A stretch of DNA of 63,881 bases from Campylobacterota bacterium (GCA_023379705.1 JAMCPS010000022.1:1-63881); one strand, 5' to 3'. Positions 18,153 to 27,707 are shown, counted from the first letter of the stretch. The notes: generated by a model not told the origin, from the letters alone. Program-made: numbers and translations.

Positions 18153-19685
18153 ATGACGATTAATCAGATTGTACGTAATACCGTAGAGCGTTTAAAGAGT
18201 GAGGGTAAAGTTTGGACTCCTGATCTTTATGCCGAAGCTTTTTGTCTTGAAGCTAAAAAAGCGGGTGTCAAGGTAGAAGATTGTCAGGGAATTGACCGTT
18301 ATACGCCGTTGATGGATAAAAAAACACTGGATGAAGTGAAACAGTATCGGGTTAAAACAACAGCAGAATTGGTTCGATTTTTAATCTCAAAAATGAGCCG
18401 TTTAAACCCCAGTGAAGCATCAATACTGGTTGAAGTCTTGAGCTCCTTGACTAAAACCATTGCAATGAGCGTCAATACCTTGCATAATCGAGATGCTTCT
18501 GCTCTTGCTAAAAAAACGATTGCTTTAATTGAATCACAAGCCGGTAAAACCCAAATTGATCTGCTTAAACAGGCATGGGAAAATTTCTTGAGCGTCTATG
18601 ATGACAGTTTTTTGCAGAAGTTATCGGACTTTGGAGAAGTAGATTCTTGCAATCTTAAAAAAACGATTGAAGGATTGCGTGTTGATACGAGTTCAACACA
18701 AACAGGAGATCTCACTCGCATAGCACAATTAGTAGTTATGGGCCTCTCGCCATCAATAGCACCAAAATTGGACGATAAAACAACAACTCTGACACAAAAA
18801 CTACAGGAAAATCCTGATTATATTTCTCATGAAGCGTTTGAAAAAGAGATAAAAGCTGCCATTGCGATGCGTATTGTACTGGATAAACAAAGTGTTGAAG
18901 AGATGGTAAAGGCCCTGGATGAACTTCTGGAGAAACTCTCGATACAACTAATCGATCTTATAGAACGCAGTGAGAGTTCCACGACTGAAATACGCGATGT
19001 AAAGAGAGATCTTGAAGCGCTTGAGTCTGATAAACCCAAAGATTTTAAAACAGCGCATAAACGTTTGTATGCCATTGCAACGACTTTGGAAGAGAAAGTA
19101 GAAATATTAAGTCAGGATTTACGTTCTCATAATGCCAAGGTTAATGAGATGGGACAAAAAATAGCAACATTGGAATCCCAGCTTGCAACAGCGACACAAG
19201 CATCCAGAGAAGACTTTTTAACCAAATTGCTTAACAAGCGTGCCCTTGAAGAAGTGATAGGGATTAAAGAAGCTGAGTATGAACGGTATGGACGTAATTT
19301 TTGTATTGCAATGTTGGATTTGGACTTTTTTAAATCAGTCAATGACACGTATGGACACGAAGCAGGGGATGCTGTTCTTAAGGCATTTGCGCAAATTATA
19401 AAAGATGAAGCACGTATTAATGATACCGTAGGGCGTTTTGGCGGAGAAGAATTTTTGGCTATTTTGGGAGATACGGAACTTTCAGGTGCTCAAACGTTTG
19501 GAGAAAAAGTACGTGCGCATGTTGAGGAAGCTCATTTTATGTATCAGGGACAACGAATTGCGGTAACAGTAAGTATCGGGATTGCCCAGCGTAAGGATTA
19601 CCCATCATTAGAGACGCTCAAAGTTGGTGCCGATAAACGTTTGTATGATGCCAAGCATAGAGGGCGCAACCGCGTAGAGACATGA
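18153..19685 (+). CDS. GGDEF-domain diguanylate cyclase
   Basis: A 510-residue cytoplasmic protein. Residues 1 to about 330 are helical with no membrane span and a coiled-coil part (SESSTTEIRDVKRDLEALES; VEILSQDLRSHNAKVNEMGQ). The C-terminal 165 residues are a complete GGDEF domain: FLTKLLNKRALEEV, MLDLDFFKSVNDTYGHEAGD, and the active motif GGEEF at about residues 430-434. A product-inhibition site RIND is placed 5 residues before it. Predicted to make cyclic di-GMP. The input signal is unknown. It shares ATGA with folC. Confidence 0.88.
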   Translation: MTINQIVRNTVERLKSEGKVWTPDLYAEAFCLEAKKAGVKVEDCQGIDRYTPLMDKKTLDEVKQYRVKTTAELVRFLISKMSRLNPSEASILVEVLSSLTKTIAMSVNTLHNRDASALAKKTIALIESQAGKTQIDLLKQAWENFLSVYDDSFLQKLSDFGEVDSCNLKKTIEGLRVDTSSTQTGDLTRIAQLVVMGLSPSIAPKLDDKTTTLTQKLQENPDYISHEAFEKEIKAAIAMRIVLDKQSVEEMVKALDELLEKLSIQLIDLIERSESSTTEIRDVKRDLEALESDKPKDFKTAHKRLYAIATTLEEKVEILSQDLRSHNAKVNEMGQKIATLESQLATATQASREDFLTKLLNKRALEEVIGIKEAEYERYGRNFCIAMLDLDFFKSVNDTYGHEAGDAVLKAFAQIIKDEARINDTVGRFGGEEFLAILGDTELSGAQTFGEKVRAHVEEAHFMYQGQRIAVTVSIGIAQRKDYPSLETLKVGADKRLYDAKHRGRNRVET

Positions 19686-20836
19686 TGGATCTCGAATCAT
19701 TTTTAGCCTCTAAACCACTTTTTTACGATGTAATTGACTATGAGCGATTTCCAAAAGCTTATTTGAATATTGCACCTTTATTTCATCTTCCCAAAATTAT
19801 TCATATTGTGGGGACAAATGGCAAAGGGAGTACGGGACGTTTTTTGGCCACTGCGCTGAGTCGTGCAGGCAAATGTACAGGACACTACACCTCTCCGCAT
19901 ATTTTGAAGTTTAATGAGCGTATCTGGATAGATGGTGCAGATATCACAGATAGGGATTTAGAAGATGCTCATCAAAAACTGAGCAGTTTTATGGATAAGA
20001 GCATTGCTCAGTCGCTAAGTTATTTTGAGTACACAACGCTTTTGGCTATGGTGGCTTTTGAACATTGTGAATACGTGGTTTTGGAAGCAGGGCTTGGGGG
20101 TGAATTTGATGCAACCAATGTTTTTGATAAAGTGCTCAGTATTTTTACACCGATTGGTTTTGATCATAGTGCTTTTTTGGGTTCAACGATTGAATCAATC
20201 GCATCTACAAAATTGCGCAGTATGCAAACCAATGCAGTTCTGGGCATTCAAAAATACGATGAAGTAGAAAGCATAGCCCGTAAGATTGCATTAGGCAAGC
20301 AGTGCCAACTGCATACAGTTCAGGAATTGGCAAATTTTAGGATTAAGACTATGGGATTGCATCTTGCCACAAAAAATTCTCTTAGTGATTATTTACGGGA
20401 TAATTGTGAACTTGCAATGGTGGCATTTGAATTATTGGGATACAAAGCCGAAGAGTCGTTGTTTGATCAGAGTGCTTTGTTTGGCAGACTCAGTCGTATT
20501 GCCAAGAATGTAACCCTGGATGTAGGACACAATGCTTTAGCCGCAGGTGCTATTGTGCAAGCACTGCATGGAGAAAAAATTACTTTGGTCTATAATACTT
20601 ATGCGGATAAAGATTACCGAGAAATTTTATCTATTTTGACACCCATTATAGATTCTGTTGAAATCATCACGGTAGATGAGGAGCGGATTGTGTCACGAGA
20701 ACTGTTGGAAGCAGTATTGGAAGAGTTGGGATTAAGCTATGGATTATTTGAAGCTATAAGCTCAAATAAAGAGTATCTCGTCTTCGGTTCGTTTAGCGTT
20801 GCCGAAGCATTTTTAAAGAGGATCGATAAAGCATAA
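19682..20836 (+). CDS. folC: Folylpolyglutamate / dihydrofolate synthase FolC
   Basis: A 384-residue Mur-ligase-family enzyme that adds glutamate to folates. The ATP loop is HIVGTNGKGSTGRFLATAL, followed by TSPHILKFNERIWIDG and the YVVLEAGLGGEFDATNVF motif. DVGHNALAAGAIVQAL marks the C-terminal domain. It is shorter than E. coli FolC (422), as is usual in Campylobacterota. The start overlaps the GGDEF gene stop; a second ATG follows directly, so the exact first residue is open. Confidence 0.92.
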   Translation: MMDLESFLASKPLFYDVIDYERFPKAYLNIAPLFHLPKIIHIVGTNGKGSTGRFLATALSRAGKCTGHYTSPHILKFNERIWIDGADITDRDLEDAHQKLSSFMDKSIAQSLSYFEYTTLLAMVAFEHCEYVVLEAGLGGEFDATNVFDKVLSIFTPIGFDHSAFLGSTIESIASTKLRSMQTNAVLGIQKYDEVESIARKIALGKQCQLHTVQELANFRIKTMGLHLATKNSLSDYLRDNCELAMVAFELLGYKAEESLFDQSALFGRLSRIAKNVTLDVGHNALAAGAIVQALHGEKITLVYNTYADKDYREILSILTPIIDSVEIITVDEERIVSRELLEAVLEELGLSYGLFEAISSNKEYLVFGSFSVAEAFLKRIDKA

Positions 20837-23823
20837 TGTCTCAAGAACGATTTTATGAGTATCTCAAAAATAACCCCAAAAACCGATGCGATATTATCGT
20901 GTGCGAAGATGCCAAAGAAGCAGGTGAGTTAGCGGATGTTGCCAAATTCTTAAATATTGAATGCGTCGTTTTTCCTGATTTTCGTGCCATGTACCTGGAT
21001 GATTTACGACCGTTTGGGGAAGAGCTTTTTGCCCTCTTTGCGGCACTGCGCTCTTATTATAAAGCCAGTAAGAAACCGTTGGTCATCTCTCCGCTTAAAA
21101 CACTTTTGTATCCCTTGCCAAACGAAACGTTATTGCAAAGCATCGATATCGAATTCGCATCCCGTATTGATTTGAGCGATTTAAAGCAGACCTTATTGCG
21201 CTGGGGATACACGTTTGTGGATATGGTGGAGATGGAAGGGGAGGTGTCACATCGTGGCGATATTCTCGATATTTATATCCCCGGTGAAGAAAACCCATAT
21301 CGAATCAGTCTGTTTGACGATGAGATAGAAGAGATCAAAGCCTTTGACGTAGAGACACAGCGTACGCTCAGCGAGGAACTGGCGTCGATTTGTGTCACAA
21401 GTGCCTTTTTCTCTCTGAGCGAGGAACAATACCATCGGTTTGAAAAAGAGATCTCCTCATGCGAAAGTGACAGTTTTGTCAAAGACATCGCCGCATTAGG
21501 GTTCTGGGTCTTGGGTGATGAGGGGACTGACTTTACGCAAGGTAAAAAAGTAGTGCGCCTGCGCGAGATGAAAAGCCTCTTGGATGAATCATACGGAATG
21601 AATTGTCCCGTATTGCCGCGAGAGCGTTTGGAATGTGCAATCGTCCCTGAGGCAGTACACTATTCACTGCTAATCGCTCCGAGTTTAGAAACATTGCGCA
21701 GTGTCCATAAAAAGAAAAAATTTACGATCATCGCGGCTAATGAGATGCAGCTCAAAGCGGCAGGGATTTTTGATCTCACGGGGCTGGAGATTAAAACCGC
21801 AGGGATAGTTCTCAATCTCATAGGTCCCGATGAGGTGATCATCTCACTCAATCGCCATGAGAAAAAGCGCCGTCGCCGTAAAACCTCGATATTGCTGGAT
21901 GATCTCAAAGTAGGGGATTATGTTGTTCACGAAGAGTACGGTGTAGGGATTTTTGAGGGGATAGAGCAAGCGGAGATTTTGGGTGCGATCAAAGATTTTG
22001 TTGTCCTCAAATACATGGGGGATGATAAGCTGCTGTTGCCTGTGGAAAACCTCGATGCCATTGACCGCTACATCGCTTCGGGTTCACTGCCTGTTCTTGA
22101 TCGTCTGGGCAAAGGGAGCTTCGGTAAACTCAAAGAGTCTGTCCGTACGCGTCTGTTTGAGATTGCCTCTGAAATTGTCGGGATTGCGGCAAGCCGTGCT
22201 TTGATCAAAGCTCCTAAGATGGAGGTTGATGCAGGAGAATTGCGCCGTTTTCAAAACGCGGCAGGATTTGATTATACTCCCGATCAGGCCAGTGCGATTG
22301 CCTCTATCGTGAGCGATTTGAGCTCAGGGCACATCATGGATCGACTGCTCAGCGGTGATGTGGGATTTGGAAAAACCGAAGTGGCGATGAATGCTATTTT
22401 CGCGGCAGCTCGTGGCGGTTATCAGAGCTTGCTTGTTGTCCCTACGACTCTGTTAAGTTCTCAACACTTCACCTCTCTAAAAACCAGATTGGGGGCATTT
22501 GGATTGCGTGTAGCCAAACTGGACCGTTTTGTAACAGCCAAAGAGAAGACGGCAACCCTCAAAGCACTCTCTACAGGAGAGATTAATTGTGTCGTTGGTA
22601 CGCACGCGCTGTTCAATGTCAGCTGTGCGAAACTGGGGTTGGTTATCATCGACGAAGAGCATAAATTCGGGGTGAAGCAAAAAGAAAAGCTCAAATCGCT
22701 CTATGACAATGTCCATCTCCTGTCCATGAGTGCGACACCGATCCCTCGCAGCCTCAATCAAGCACTTAGCTCGATTAAGACGATGTCGGAGCTTCTGACT
22801 CCTCCTAGTGAGCGGCTTGGGGTTCGGACATTCGTGAAAAACTACGATGAGAAGCTGATCAAAGAGGTGATCTTGCGTGAACTGCGTCGCGGCGGTCAGA
22901 TTTTCTATGTTCATAATTCGATTGATTCCATGGTGATTAAAGCGGGAGAACTCAAAGCGATTCTTCCAAATTTGCGTATATTGATTCTCCACTCTCAAAT
23001 CAGTGCCGCGGTGACCGAAGAAGAGCTCAAAAAGTTTGAGGACCGCGAATACGATGTATTGCTGGCGACCTCGATTATCGAATCGGGGATTCATATGCCC
23101 ACGGTCAATACGATGATCATCGACGGTGCGGATCGATTCGGTATGGCCGACTTGCATCAGCTGCGAGGGCGTGTCGGACGAGGACATATCGAGGGGTATG
23201 CATACTTCATCGTCAATGACAAAGACAATCTCACCGAAGAGGCGAAGAAGCGCTTGATAGCACTGGAATCCAACTCCTTTTTGGGAAGCGGTTCGATGTT
23301 GGCGCATCATGATCTGGAAATCAGGGGTGGAGGAAATCTCGTAGGGGATGCCCAAAGCGGTCATATCAAAAACATCGGCTATGCGCTGTATTTGCGTATG
23401 CTTGAAGACGCGATCAAGCTCCTCACCAACCAAACCACCACCGTACGGGCCAAAGTGGATATCAAACTCACCGTCAGCGCCTTTATCAGCGATGAGGTGG
23501 TGAGAGAAGACCGGTTACGGCTTGAAATCTATCGACGTTTGAGTCATTGCGAAGAGCCCACTGAAATTTATGAGATCGAAGAAGAGGTGGGGGATCGTTT
23601 TGGAAAACTGGACAATCCGACCAAGCAGTTTTTTGAGATCATGGTGATTAAGCTGTTAAGTATTGAGAAAAAGATCAAAATGGTGGGCAATTACAATCAA
23701 AACATTACGATTGAATATCTTAACGGTTCCAAAGAGACATTGCAAAGCAAGAGCAAAGATGACGACGATTTGATTGCGACAGTGTTACATTATTTGCGTA
23801 CAGCAAAGCCAAAGGTGCTTTGA
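20836..23823 (+). CDS. mfd: Transcription-repair coupling factor Mfd
   Basis: A 995-residue ATP-dependent translocase that removes stalled RNA polymerase and recruits UvrA. It has a UvrB-like N-terminal module (VSHRGDILDIYIPGEENPYRI), an RNA-polymerase-interacting CarD-like domain (LLDDLKVGDYVVHEEYGVGIFEGI), then the RecG-type helicase core: LLSGDVGFGKTEVAMNA, LVIIDEEHKFGVKQKE, SMSATPIPRSLNQAL, HQLRGRVGRG, and a TRCF C-terminal domain. It is about 150 residues shorter than the E. coli protein, in line with other Campylobacterota. It begins in TAATG overlap with folC. Confidence 0.96.
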   Translation: MSQERFYEYLKNNPKNRCDIIVCEDAKEAGELADVAKFLNIECVVFPDFRAMYLDDLRPFGEELFALFAALRSYYKASKKPLVISPLKTLLYPLPNETLLQSIDIEFASRIDLSDLKQTLLRWGYTFVDMVEMEGEVSHRGDILDIYIPGEENPYRISLFDDEIEEIKAFDVETQRTLSEELASICVTSAFFSLSEEQYHRFEKEISSCESDSFVKDIAALGFWVLGDEGTDFTQGKKVVRLREMKSLLDESYGMNCPVLPRERLECAIVPEAVHYSLLIAPSLETLRSVHKKKKFTIIAANEMQLKAAGIFDLTGLEIKTAGIVLNLIGPDEVIISLNRHEKKRRRRKTSILLDDLKVGDYVVHEEYGVGIFEGIEQAEILGAIKDFVVLKYMGDDKLLLPVENLDAIDRYIASGSLPVLDRLGKGSFGKLKESVRTRLFEIASEIVGIAASRALIKAPKMEVDAGELRRFQNAAGFDYTPDQASAIASIVSDLSSGHIMDRLLSGDVGFGKTEVAMNAIFAAARGGYQSLLVVPTTLLSSQHFTSLKTRLGAFGLRVAKLDRFVTAKEKTATLKALSTGEINCVVGTHALFNVSCAKLGLVIIDEEHKFGVKQKEKLKSLYDNVHLLSMSATPIPRSLNQALSSIKTMSELLTPPSERLGVRTFVKNYDEKLIKEVILRELRRGGQIFYVHNSIDSMVIKAGELKAILPNLRILILHSQISAAVTEEELKKFEDREYDVLLATSIIESGIHMPTVNTMIIDGADRFGMADLHQLRGRVGRGHIEGYAYFIVNDKDNLTEEAKKRLIALESNSFLGSGSMLAHHDLEIRGGGNLVGDAQSGHIKNIGYALYLRMLEDAIKLLTNQTTTVRAKVDIKLTVSAFISDEVVREDRLRLEIYRRLSHCEEPTEIYEIEEEVGDRFGKLDNPTKQFFEIMVIKLLSIEKKIKMVGNYNQNITIEYLNGSKETLQSKSKDDDDLIATVLHYLRTAKPKVL

Positions 23824-24941
23824 TGAGTTTTTGTTCCTATTATGATACGAAAGTATGTCATTCGTGTTCTATGATCGATCTTTTTTATTCGGAACAATTG
23901 AGCGAAAAAAGTGCTCATCTGCACAAAGCCCTTGAAGATTTCACAGTCAATGAATGGTTAAAACCAACCTCGAGTCAGATTAAAGGATTTCGCAATAAAG
24001 CCAAGATGGTGGCGAGCAACGGCGAAGAGGGAATAATACTGGGACTCTCGGACGAGGTGAGTCTGATCGGCTGTCCTTTGTATGATATCAGTATGCAAAA
24101 AGTGCTGGAACACACTCAGAATTGGCTGCGATCTTTGGGGATTAAAGCGTATGATATCAAAAAGAAAAAAGGGGAACTTAAATACGTGTTACTGACACGA
24201 AGTTCCGATAACGGCGAGATGATGCTGCGATTTGTACTGCGTTCTCACGGAATCATTTCAAGGTTACAGGGGAATCTTGAAATGCTCATTTCCATAGCGC
24301 CCGAACTAAAAGTGATTACGGTAAACATCCAACCCATACACATGGCGATTTTGGAAGGAGACGAAGAGATTTTTCTCACCGAAGCAACACGTTTAGAAGA
24401 GAAGCTCAACGGCATACCGCTCTTTATCCGCTCCAAAAGTTTTTTTCAAACCAATCCTGAGGTAGCGGCAAAGCTTTATAAAACCGTGGCTAATTGGACA
24501 GACGAATTGGAGGCAAAAACAGTTATTGACCTTTTCTGCGGTGTTGGCGGATTTGCACTGCATGTGGCCAGTAATGAGCGCAGTGTGATTGGAATCGAGA
24601 TTGAGAACGAAGCAATCGAGTGCGCAAAAGAGTCTGCACGAGCTTTAGGAATAGAGACATTGACGTTTAAAGCACTCGATGCGGTAAGTTTTAGCACGGA
24701 AACCTCAAGAGCTCCCGATGTGGTGATCGTCAATCCTCCGCGCAGAGGGTTGGGGCAAGAGTTGTGTAAATGGTTGGAGAGGGTATCGCCTAATGATATA
24801 CTCTATTCTAGTTGTAATGCGATGAGTTTGGCCCGTGATTTAGAGTGGTTGAAATCGTATGAATGCTTAAAGGTACAGTTGTTTGATATGTTTGCGCATA
24901 CTCAACATTATGAGACGCTGGTGCATCTCAAAAAGAAGTAA
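23823..24941 (+). CDS. rlmC: 23S rRNA (uracil(747)-C(5))-methyltransferase RlmC
   Basis: A 372-residue RumB/RlmC-type SAM methyltransferase. The N-terminal cysteines (CSYYDTKVCHSCSMID) match the iron-sulfur ligands of RumB rather than the TRAM-bearing RlmD. Then come KGFRNKAKMVAS, the FIRSKSFFQTNPEVA segment, SAM-site VIDLFCGVGGFALHVA, VIVNPPRRGL, and the catalytic cysteine in YSSCNAMSLARDL. The start overlaps the mfd stop by one base (TGATG). E. coli RlmC methylates U747; the target here is inferred. Confidence 0.88.
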   Translation: MSFCSYYDTKVCHSCSMIDLFYSEQLSEKSAHLHKALEDFTVNEWLKPTSSQIKGFRNKAKMVASNGEEGIILGLSDEVSLIGCPLYDISMQKVLEHTQNWLRSLGIKAYDIKKKKGELKYVLLTRSSDNGEMMLRFVLRSHGIISRLQGNLEMLISIAPELKVITVNIQPIHMAILEGDEEIFLTEATRLEEKLNGIPLFIRSKSFFQTNPEVAAKLYKTVANWTDELEAKTVIDLFCGVGGFALHVASNERSVIGIEIENEAIECAKESARALGIETLTFKALDAVSFSTETSRAPDVVIVNPPRRGLGQELCKWLERVSPNDILYSSCNAMSLARDLEWLKSYECLKVQLFDMFAHTQHYETLVHLKKK

Positions 24942-24950
24942 GTGAAAGTC

Positions 24951-25466
24951 TCATAAAACCTCGTTTGATGAAGGGGTTTTACGGGAAATTTCAATATAGG
25001 TGAGATACAGACGTACATCGAATTCTAGCTGATGATAATCGGGTTCGATGTGGGTACACAGGGAGTAAAATGCCTTGTTATGCTCTTTTTCTTTGAGGTG
25101 CGCAAGCTCATGAACGACAATCATTCGTAAAAAGGGTTCGGGTACTTTTTTAAACAGATGAGAGATCCGTATCTCATTTTTGGCTTTAAGCTTTCCTCCC
25201 TGAACGCGAGAAACAAAGGTATGTGTTCCCAATGCAGATTGCAAATCACGAATTTTGGTATCATAATGAACTTTTGTGATAGGGGGAGAGTGGCGAAAAT
25301 GGGTGTTTTTGAGCTCTATCACATAATCGTAGAGACTTTTATCGGTGCTATAGGTGTGGTTATCGGGATATTTTTTTTCCAGATGACTTCCCAGTTTTCC
25401 ACTGTGGATGAGTTCTTGCACCTGCGTTTGTATGTTCTCGTTGTATCCGTTGATGTACTTTAGCAT
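24951..25466 (-). CDS. YgjP-like zinc metalloprotease family protein (DUF45)
   Basis: A 171-residue protein with the gluzincin motif VVHELAHLKEKEHNKAFYSL: HELAH supplies two histidines and a glutamate, and HNKAF the third ligand. This is the YgjP/WLM-like pattern of M48-related hydrolases. No membrane helices are seen. Substrate unknown. It is convergent with rlmC (9-base gap) and divergent from ymdB. No ribosome binding site precedes the ATG, but a minus-strand TATAAT ends 5 bases upstream. Confidence 0.82.
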   Translation of the reverse strand: MLKYINGYNENIQTQVQELIHSGKLGSHLEKKYPDNHTYSTDKSLYDYVIELKNTHFRHSPPITKVHYDTKIRDLQSALGTHTFVSRVQGGKLKAKNEIRISHLFKKVPEPFLRMIVVHELAHLKEKEHNKAFYSLCTHIEPDYHQLEFDVRLYLTYIEISRKTPSSNEVL

Positions 25467-25471
25467 GGCGA

Positions 25472-25477
25472 ATTATA
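25472..25477 (-). promoter_or_regulatory. -10 box placed for a leaderless YgjP-like message
   Basis: TATAAT on the minus strand, 5 bases (TCGCC) before the ATG at 25466. With no ribosome binding site this suggests transcription starting at the start codon. Confidence 0.4.
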
Positions 25478-25530
25478 CAAAAGCTTTGTTTTGGTACACT
25501 TTGGGAATTAATAGCAGATAGGGTAGAGCA

Positions 25531-26340
25531 GTGAAGATAGCATTTATAGGCGATATTGTAGGGCGTCCAGGGCGTAGTATGATCAAAGAAAATTTGAGAA
25601 GATTGCGAAAAACTGAGGGGATCGATTTCGTTATCGCAAACTATGAAAATGCATCACATGGCTTTGGTATGACACTCAAAAATGCCAAAGAGCTATTTGA
25701 GACAGGTATAGATGCAATGACAGGTGGCAATCATACGTGGGATAAAAAAGAGATCATCCCTTTATTGGAGACATTACCTCTTCTTCGTCCGCATAACTAT
25801 CCATTGGGAGTCCCGGGAACAGGCTGCAAGATATTTGAGGTAGCGGGAGAAAAACTTGCCGTTTTGAATATCATGGGACACTATGGTATGCCGTATGTGG
25901 ATAACGCTTTTCGGTGCGCACGTGATACGGTAGCAGAACTTACAGAGCAGGGGGTTAAATCGATTTTTATTGATTTGCATGCAGAAGCTTCGAGCGAGAA
26001 AAGAGCAATGATGATGTTGTTGCAAGGACAGGTCAGCGGGATCATGGGAACCCATACCCATGTAGGAAGCGATGATATGCAAATATCCAAAGGGACAGCG
26101 TATCTCACTGATATCGGTTTGAGTGGTTGTCGTGACAATGTGATAGGGATGGATGAAAAAGTTCCGCTTGAGCGATTTTTAACAGGGGTCGCAGGTAGAT
26201 TTGAAGTTCCGGAGAAATGCAAACGTATTTTACAAGTTGCCGTTATGACACTTGATGATGGAAAATGCGTCCAAGCACAGAAGTTTAAAATTTTTGATGA
26301 TGGTAAAACACTGGTAACCGATGCATGGATGGAAGAGTGA
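25531..26340 (+). CDS. YmdB-family metallophosphoesterase (TIGR00282)
   Basis: A 269-residue dimetal phosphoesterase of the YmdB family. Metal-site motifs in order: FIGDIVGRPGRSMIKENL, ANYENASHGFG, MTGGNHTWDKKE, IDLHAEASSEKRAMM, and MGTHTHVGSDD. In Bacillus and Deinococcus relatives it hydrolyses 2',3'-cyclic nucleotides and affects biofilm or RNA turnover; the role here is inferred. Translation starts at GTG (25531), with AGGGTAGAG upstream. Its end overlaps the next gene by 16 bases. Confidence 0.88.
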   Translation: MKIAFIGDIVGRPGRSMIKENLRRLRKTEGIDFVIANYENASHGFGMTLKNAKELFETGIDAMTGGNHTWDKKEIIPLLETLPLLRPHNYPLGVPGTGCKIFEVAGEKLAVLNIMGHYGMPYVDNAFRCARDTVAELTEQGVKSIFIDLHAEASSEKRAMMMLLQGQVSGIMGTHTHVGSDDMQISKGTAYLTDIGLSGCRDNVIGMDEKVPLERFLTGVAGRFEVPEKCKRILQVAVMTLDDGKCVQAQKFKIFDDGKTLVTDAWMEE

Positions 26341-26990
26341 TCGAACTCTCAAATTCATGGGAATTGTATACTGCGCTCGAACGTTTAGATCTATTGCAAA
26401 ATTCACAGCCTCTTTGGTGGCCGCAGCATGGCACATTTGAAGTAGTAGTAGGTGCTATACTCACTCAAAACACCCAATGGACCAGGGTCACTGTATCCCT
26501 CGCAAATCTTGCCAAATCAGAGTACTTAAGCCTAGAAGCACTTTCAGAAATTGATCCTGAACCACTTATGGAACTCATCCGTCCAAGTGGACTTATTAAA
26601 GCTAAAGCTGCAAATATTATAAAGCTATGCCAAGCAATACGAGAAGACTTTGGCTCATTTGAAGCGTTTACGAATGAAGTGAGCAGGGAGTGGTTATTAC
26701 GTCAAAAAGGAATCGGGCCCGAGACTGCAGATAGCATCCTCTGTTATGCCTGTATACGTGAAGTGATGGTAGTGGACAGTTACACGGCACGACTACTTAG
26801 AGCCTTTGGCTATGAGTTTGATAACTATGGCGATTTACAGGAATGGTGCGAGCGTGGTGTTCGAGCTCATTGTGAAACTCTAGAACTTCAGCGTATATTT
26901 GCTCACTTTCATGGGATGATTGTGGAGTATGTAAAACGAAATACTAATGGCAAAAGCGTTATAATTTCGCCATTATTTTTAGGAGTTTAA
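26325..26990 (+). CDS. magIII: MagIII-type 3-methyladenine DNA glycosylase
   Basis: A 221-residue HhH-GPD base-excision enzyme. Motifs are WWPQHGTFEVVVGAILTQNT, RPSGLIKAKAANIIKL, the helix-hairpin-helix LLRQKGIGPETADSILCYA, and the catalytic aspartate in VMVVDSYTARLLRAFG. It lacks the four-cysteine iron-sulfur loop of endonuclease III, and the sequence follows Helicobacter MagIII closely, as I recall it. It removes 3-methyladenine and related alkylated bases. It overlaps ymdB and is followed at once by a small lipoprotein gene. Confidence 0.88.
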   Translation: MDGRVIELSNSWELYTALERLDLLQNSQPLWWPQHGTFEVVVGAILTQNTQWTRVTVSLANLAKSEYLSLEALSEIDPEPLMELIRPSGLIKAKAANIIKLCQAIREDFGSFEAFTNEVSREWLLRQKGIGPETADSILCYACIREVMVVDSYTARLLRAFGYEFDNYGDLQEWCERGVRAHCETLELQRIFAHFHGMIVEYVKRNTNGKSVIISPLFLGV

Positions 26991-27119
26991 ATGCGTTTTT
27001 TTATTTTTTCGGTATTAGTTGTTACAGTATTAGGTGGATGTACGGTAAAAGAGTTCGGTGATGGTGTAAGCTCTGGGGTAGATGATGTCAAGCGGGTTGT
27101 TCGCGGGAACAATAATTAA
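26991..27119 (+). CDS. Small entericidin-like lipoprotein
   Basis: A 42-residue reading frame: MRFFIFSVLVVTVLGG, then Cys17 in the lipobox LGGC, then a short polar tail (TVKEFGDGVSSGVDDVKRV). AGGAG lies 5 bases before the ATG, which directly follows the magIII stop codon. The layout (signal, lipobox, about 25 polar residues) is like entericidin-type lipoproteins, but the function is unknown. A hairpin terminator follows. Confidence 0.75.
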   Translation: MRFFIFSVLVVTVLGGCTVKEFGDGVSSGVDDVKRVVRGNNN

Positions 27120-27164
27120 GAGTAGATTAGAGTTTTTCATAAGTCTCTGAAGATTCCGAAATGG

Positions 27165-27201
27165 TAAATACAAAAAGGGATATACTCCTTTTTTGTATTT
27201 A
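27165..27201. terminator. Bidirectional hairpin terminator
   Basis: TAAATACAAAAAGGGA (27165-27180) pairs with TCCTTTTTTGTATTTA (27186-27201) over 16 positions with one G:T-type mismatch and a 5-base loop. A-rich and T-rich arms give a U tract in either direction. It closes the ymdB-magIII-lipoprotein operon. Confidence 0.75.
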
Positions 27202-27222
27202 TAAAAGAATCTAAGGAACTAA

Positions 27223-27690
27223 ATGAAGCTGATTAAAGGTGCAGTGCTAACGTGCTTGCTATATGTGAGTGCTATGTATGCAGATGGAGCGAAAGTCGTC
27301 TATGATTTGACTAGCGGTGACAGTGTCAAAATGGAAAAAGATATGATCAAAAGTATCAAAAATGTTGCCGAATATTATAGAAGCCAGAATCAAGAGTTTA
27401 AGGCCATTGTGGTTATTTCAGGTGATGCGTATAAATATTTTATTGACGACCTGAAGGAATCACCGTACGCTTCAGATAAAGCAGCTGTTGAGATGCAACC
27501 GAAATTCAGACCACTTTTAAAAGAGCTCAATGATGACATTCATGTGACATTTAAAATGTGTTCAGTGGGGATGAAAGCTAGAAAGATCAAAAAAGAGACA
27601 CTTTATCCCTTCGTACATGCCGATATGATGAAGAATGTGTATCTTATTAATGCACAAAATGAGGGATACGCGTATCTTCCGGTTCATTGA
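27223..27690 (+). CDS. Exported DsrE/DsrF-like protein
   Basis: A 155-residue protein with a signal peptide (MKLIKGAVLTCLLYVSAMYA, cleavage near residue 20). A DsrE-like fold follows: AKVVYDLTSGD, a helical section, FKAIVVISGDAYKYFI, and DDIHVTFKMCSVGMKAR, where the cysteine is at the position used by sulfur-carrier members. Cytoplasmic DsrE proteins pass sulfur as persulfide; the exported versions common in sulfur-oxidising Campylobacterota are not well characterised. AAGGAA lies 6 bases before the ATG. No sulfur genes are adjacent. Confidence 0.75.
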   Translation: MKLIKGAVLTCLLYVSAMYADGAKVVYDLTSGDSVKMEKDMIKSIKNVAEYYRSQNQEFKAIVVISGDAYKYFIDDLKESPYASDKAAVEMQPKFRPLLKELNDDIHVTFKMCSVGMKARKIKKETLYPFVHADMMKNVYLINAQNEGYAYLPVH

Positions 27691-27707
27691 GTTATGCGGA
27701 GGAAGTC

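Noticed and set aside
22477-23433. A 318-codon open frame antisense to mfd
   Set aside because: It lies entirely inside the helicase core of mfd, has no ribosome binding site, and its composition reflects the sense codons.
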